A stretch of 7,576 nucleotides of DNA from Hydrogenothermaceae bacterium (GTDB lineage Bacteria > Aquificota > Aquificae > Hydrogenothermales > Hydrogenothermaceae): positions 1-7,576 of the forward strand of contig JALSSE010000412.1 in the NCBI GenBank assembly GCA_026984415.1, given 5' to 3'. Below are positions 6,764 to 7,576 of the stretch, in pieces (the stretch's first letter is position 1; each line of letters starts with the position of its first letter). Made by a program: the position numbers and the translations under genes. Below the pieces are notes generated by a model. That model did not search any database, had not been told where the DNA came from, and was given only the letters and a program-made list of their open reading frames with translations.

Positions 6764-7052
6764 CTACAGCCTCACTGTATATATATTTCCTTAGCTTTGG
6801 TTTAACTGCTTCTTTGATAATTAAGTCAACTTTTTTTCCAAATAAATCTTCCAAATAAAACTTTAAATCCATATAATTGTCAAAAGTCTTTTTTCCCTTT
6901 TCAAACTCAACAAGAATGTCTATATCACTTTCAGGAGTTTGCTCTCCTCTAACGTAAGAACCAAAAATGTATAGCTTTTTAACTCCGAATTTTTCTTTTA
7001 TGTAAGGGAGCTTATTTTTAAGTTTAGCTTTTATACTTTCTAAGTTTTCCAT
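6756..7052 (-). CDS. mntA: MntA-type minimal nucleotidyltransferase antitoxin
   Basis: Antitoxin of the HEPN/MNT pair. Characterised MntA proteins transfer AMP from ATP to the HepT tyrosine and so silence the RNase. The 98 aa form a minimal polymerase-beta-type nucleotidyltransferase: the G-S-x10-D-x-D signature is complete (G31, S32, D43, D45 in GSYVRGEQTPESDIDILVEF), and the third carboxylate is D76 in KKVDLIIK. The C-terminal KPKLRKYIYSEAVDV tail is usual for the family. The antitoxin-first order, the 8-base overlap with hepT and the 6-base gap to the Uma2 gene show a single operon. The ATG at 7052 has only a distant GAAGG upstream, so its translation may depend on ribosomes finishing the Uma2 gene. 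Confidence 0.93.
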   Translation of the reverse strand: MENLESIKAKLKNKLPYIKEKFGVKKLYIFGSYVRGEQTPESDIDILVEFEKGKKTFDNYMDLKFYLEDLFGKKVDLIIKEAVKPKLRKYIYSEAVDV

Positions 7053-7058
7053 TTTAGT

Positions 7059-7576
7059 TTAAAGCTTTATACCTTCTTCTTTTAAAAGTTTTTCTATATT
7101 TAGCTCAATACCGTCTATCACTTCTATTGGGTCGTTCCAGTCTGTTATAAACCATCTTTTTCCTTTCTCTGCCACCATGACTTTTTTGTCAAATGTTGTG
7201 TACCAGATAACCTTTTTAACTCCTGCGTTTAATAAGTCCTGAGTTTTTTCTCTTGAGTAATTCATAAATTCTCCATATTTTCTCAGGTCAGCTTTTGTGT
7301 CTATCTCAATAACTACTTCTGGAGGATTTTTTGCATATTTATCGTTAATTCCTTCTTTTATAAGTTTTTGTTTATCAAATATTGCTATATCTAAATTTCT
7401 CCATGTTCTTGGTGCCCACTGAAAACCTGCTTCGTTTGTTAAAATTAGATACTTTTTTCTATCTAATTTACTAGCTAAAAAACTTATAATTAATGTTATT
7501 AACAAAGCCTGTAATTTACTACTTCCCATAACTTCCTCCAGAGTTTTCTCACCAGCTAAAACTTTGTCATAATCTC
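7059..7576 (-). CDS. Uma2 family PD-(D/E)XK endonuclease-like protein (5' end probably beyond window)
   Basis: Uma2 (PF05685, formerly DUF820) proteins have a restriction-endonuclease fold, are often multicopy in thermophiles and cyanobacteria, and have no settled function. Numbered from ATG 7529, the core reads: helix KLQALLITLIISFL, N-L-D47-IAIF (the family's PDvav strand), PPEVVIE75-I-D (the pdlvvEv strand), then YSREKTQDLLNAGVKKVIWY, which matches the family's Y...GV.eyW motif. ATG 7529 has a strong GGAGG (7535-7539) at 5-base spacing but would give only 156 aa, and the frame stays open through all 15 further codons to the window edge, reading LAGEKTLEEV just before it. Family members are usually longer, with an N-terminal strand pair, so I favour a start outside the window; 7059-7529 is the alternative. 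It is the first visible gene of the mntA-hepT-cas5 unit. Confidence 0.82.
   Translation of the reverse strand, partial: DYDKVLAGEKTLEEVMGSSKLQALLITLIISFLASKLDRKKYLILTNEAGFQWAPRTWRNLDIAIFDKQKLIKEGINDKYAKNPPEVVIEIDTKADLRKYGEFMNYSREKTQDLLNAGVKKVIWYTTFDKKVMVAEKGKRWFITDWNDPIEVIDGIELNIEKLLKEEGIKL

Noticed and set aside
1..7576. CRISPR array searched for because cas5 is present
   Set aside because: No set of regularly spaced 25-37 base repeats was seen on either strand.
1..7576. Insertion sequence, transposase or integrase that could explain the accessory gene cluster
   Set aside because: No transposase or recombinase frame and no terminal inverted repeats were recognised inside the window; remnants may lie outside it.

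Overview
The window is very AT-rich and gene-dense, with short Shine-Dalgarno-led genes, tight overlaps and many Lys/Glu/Ile-rich proteins. That composition, together with VapBC, MntA/HepT, Uma2 and a subtype I-B-like Cas5, fits a low-GC thermophilic bacterium such as Aquificota (Sulfurihydrogenibium/Hydrogenothermaceae type). The taxonomic guess is inference from composition and gene content. There is no rRNA, tRNA or core housekeeping gene. Everything recognisable is a toxin-antitoxin, CRISPR-associated or putative defence gene, so the window reads as part of a defence island.

Left part, + strand (1-1430). The first ~190 bases hold a tiny ORF (81-152) that resembles the start of an archaeal-type AAA ATPase with a piece missing. 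It is followed by a good sigma-70-like promoter (135-163) with two small palindromes. This drives a complete vapB-vapC type II toxin-antitoxin pair whose genes abut without a gap. After a 104-base AT-rich spacer with an 11-bp tandem duplication come two small overlapping ORFs (944-1430) that I do not recognise.

Centre, - strand (1443-5639). One 1398-residue protein fills more than half of the window. It has an N-terminal NACHT-type STAND NTPase, a long helical-repeat and coiled-coil middle, and a C-terminal domain with the hallmarks of a PD-(D/E)XK nuclease. Its architecture suggests a single-protein anti-phage sensor and effector with the nuclease at the C-terminus rather than the usual N-terminal effector. 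It converges on the left-hand genes with only 12 bases between stop codons.

Right part, - strand (5724-7576). Four genes are packed as one transcription unit: a Uma2-type PD-(D/E)XK protein running into the window edge, mntA (antitoxin nucleotidyltransferase), hepT (HEPN RNase toxin) and cas5. The last three overlap by 8 and 4 bases and so should be translationally coupled. No cas7, cas8, cas6, cas3, cas1/2 or CRISPR array is visible, so cas5 is an orphan within this window and its translation is tied to a toxin-antitoxin pair. The NACHT gene lies 84 bases downstream of cas5 in the same direction, so read-through into it is possible. The cas5-hepT-mntA coupling and the NACHT-nuclease are the two parts most worth following up.
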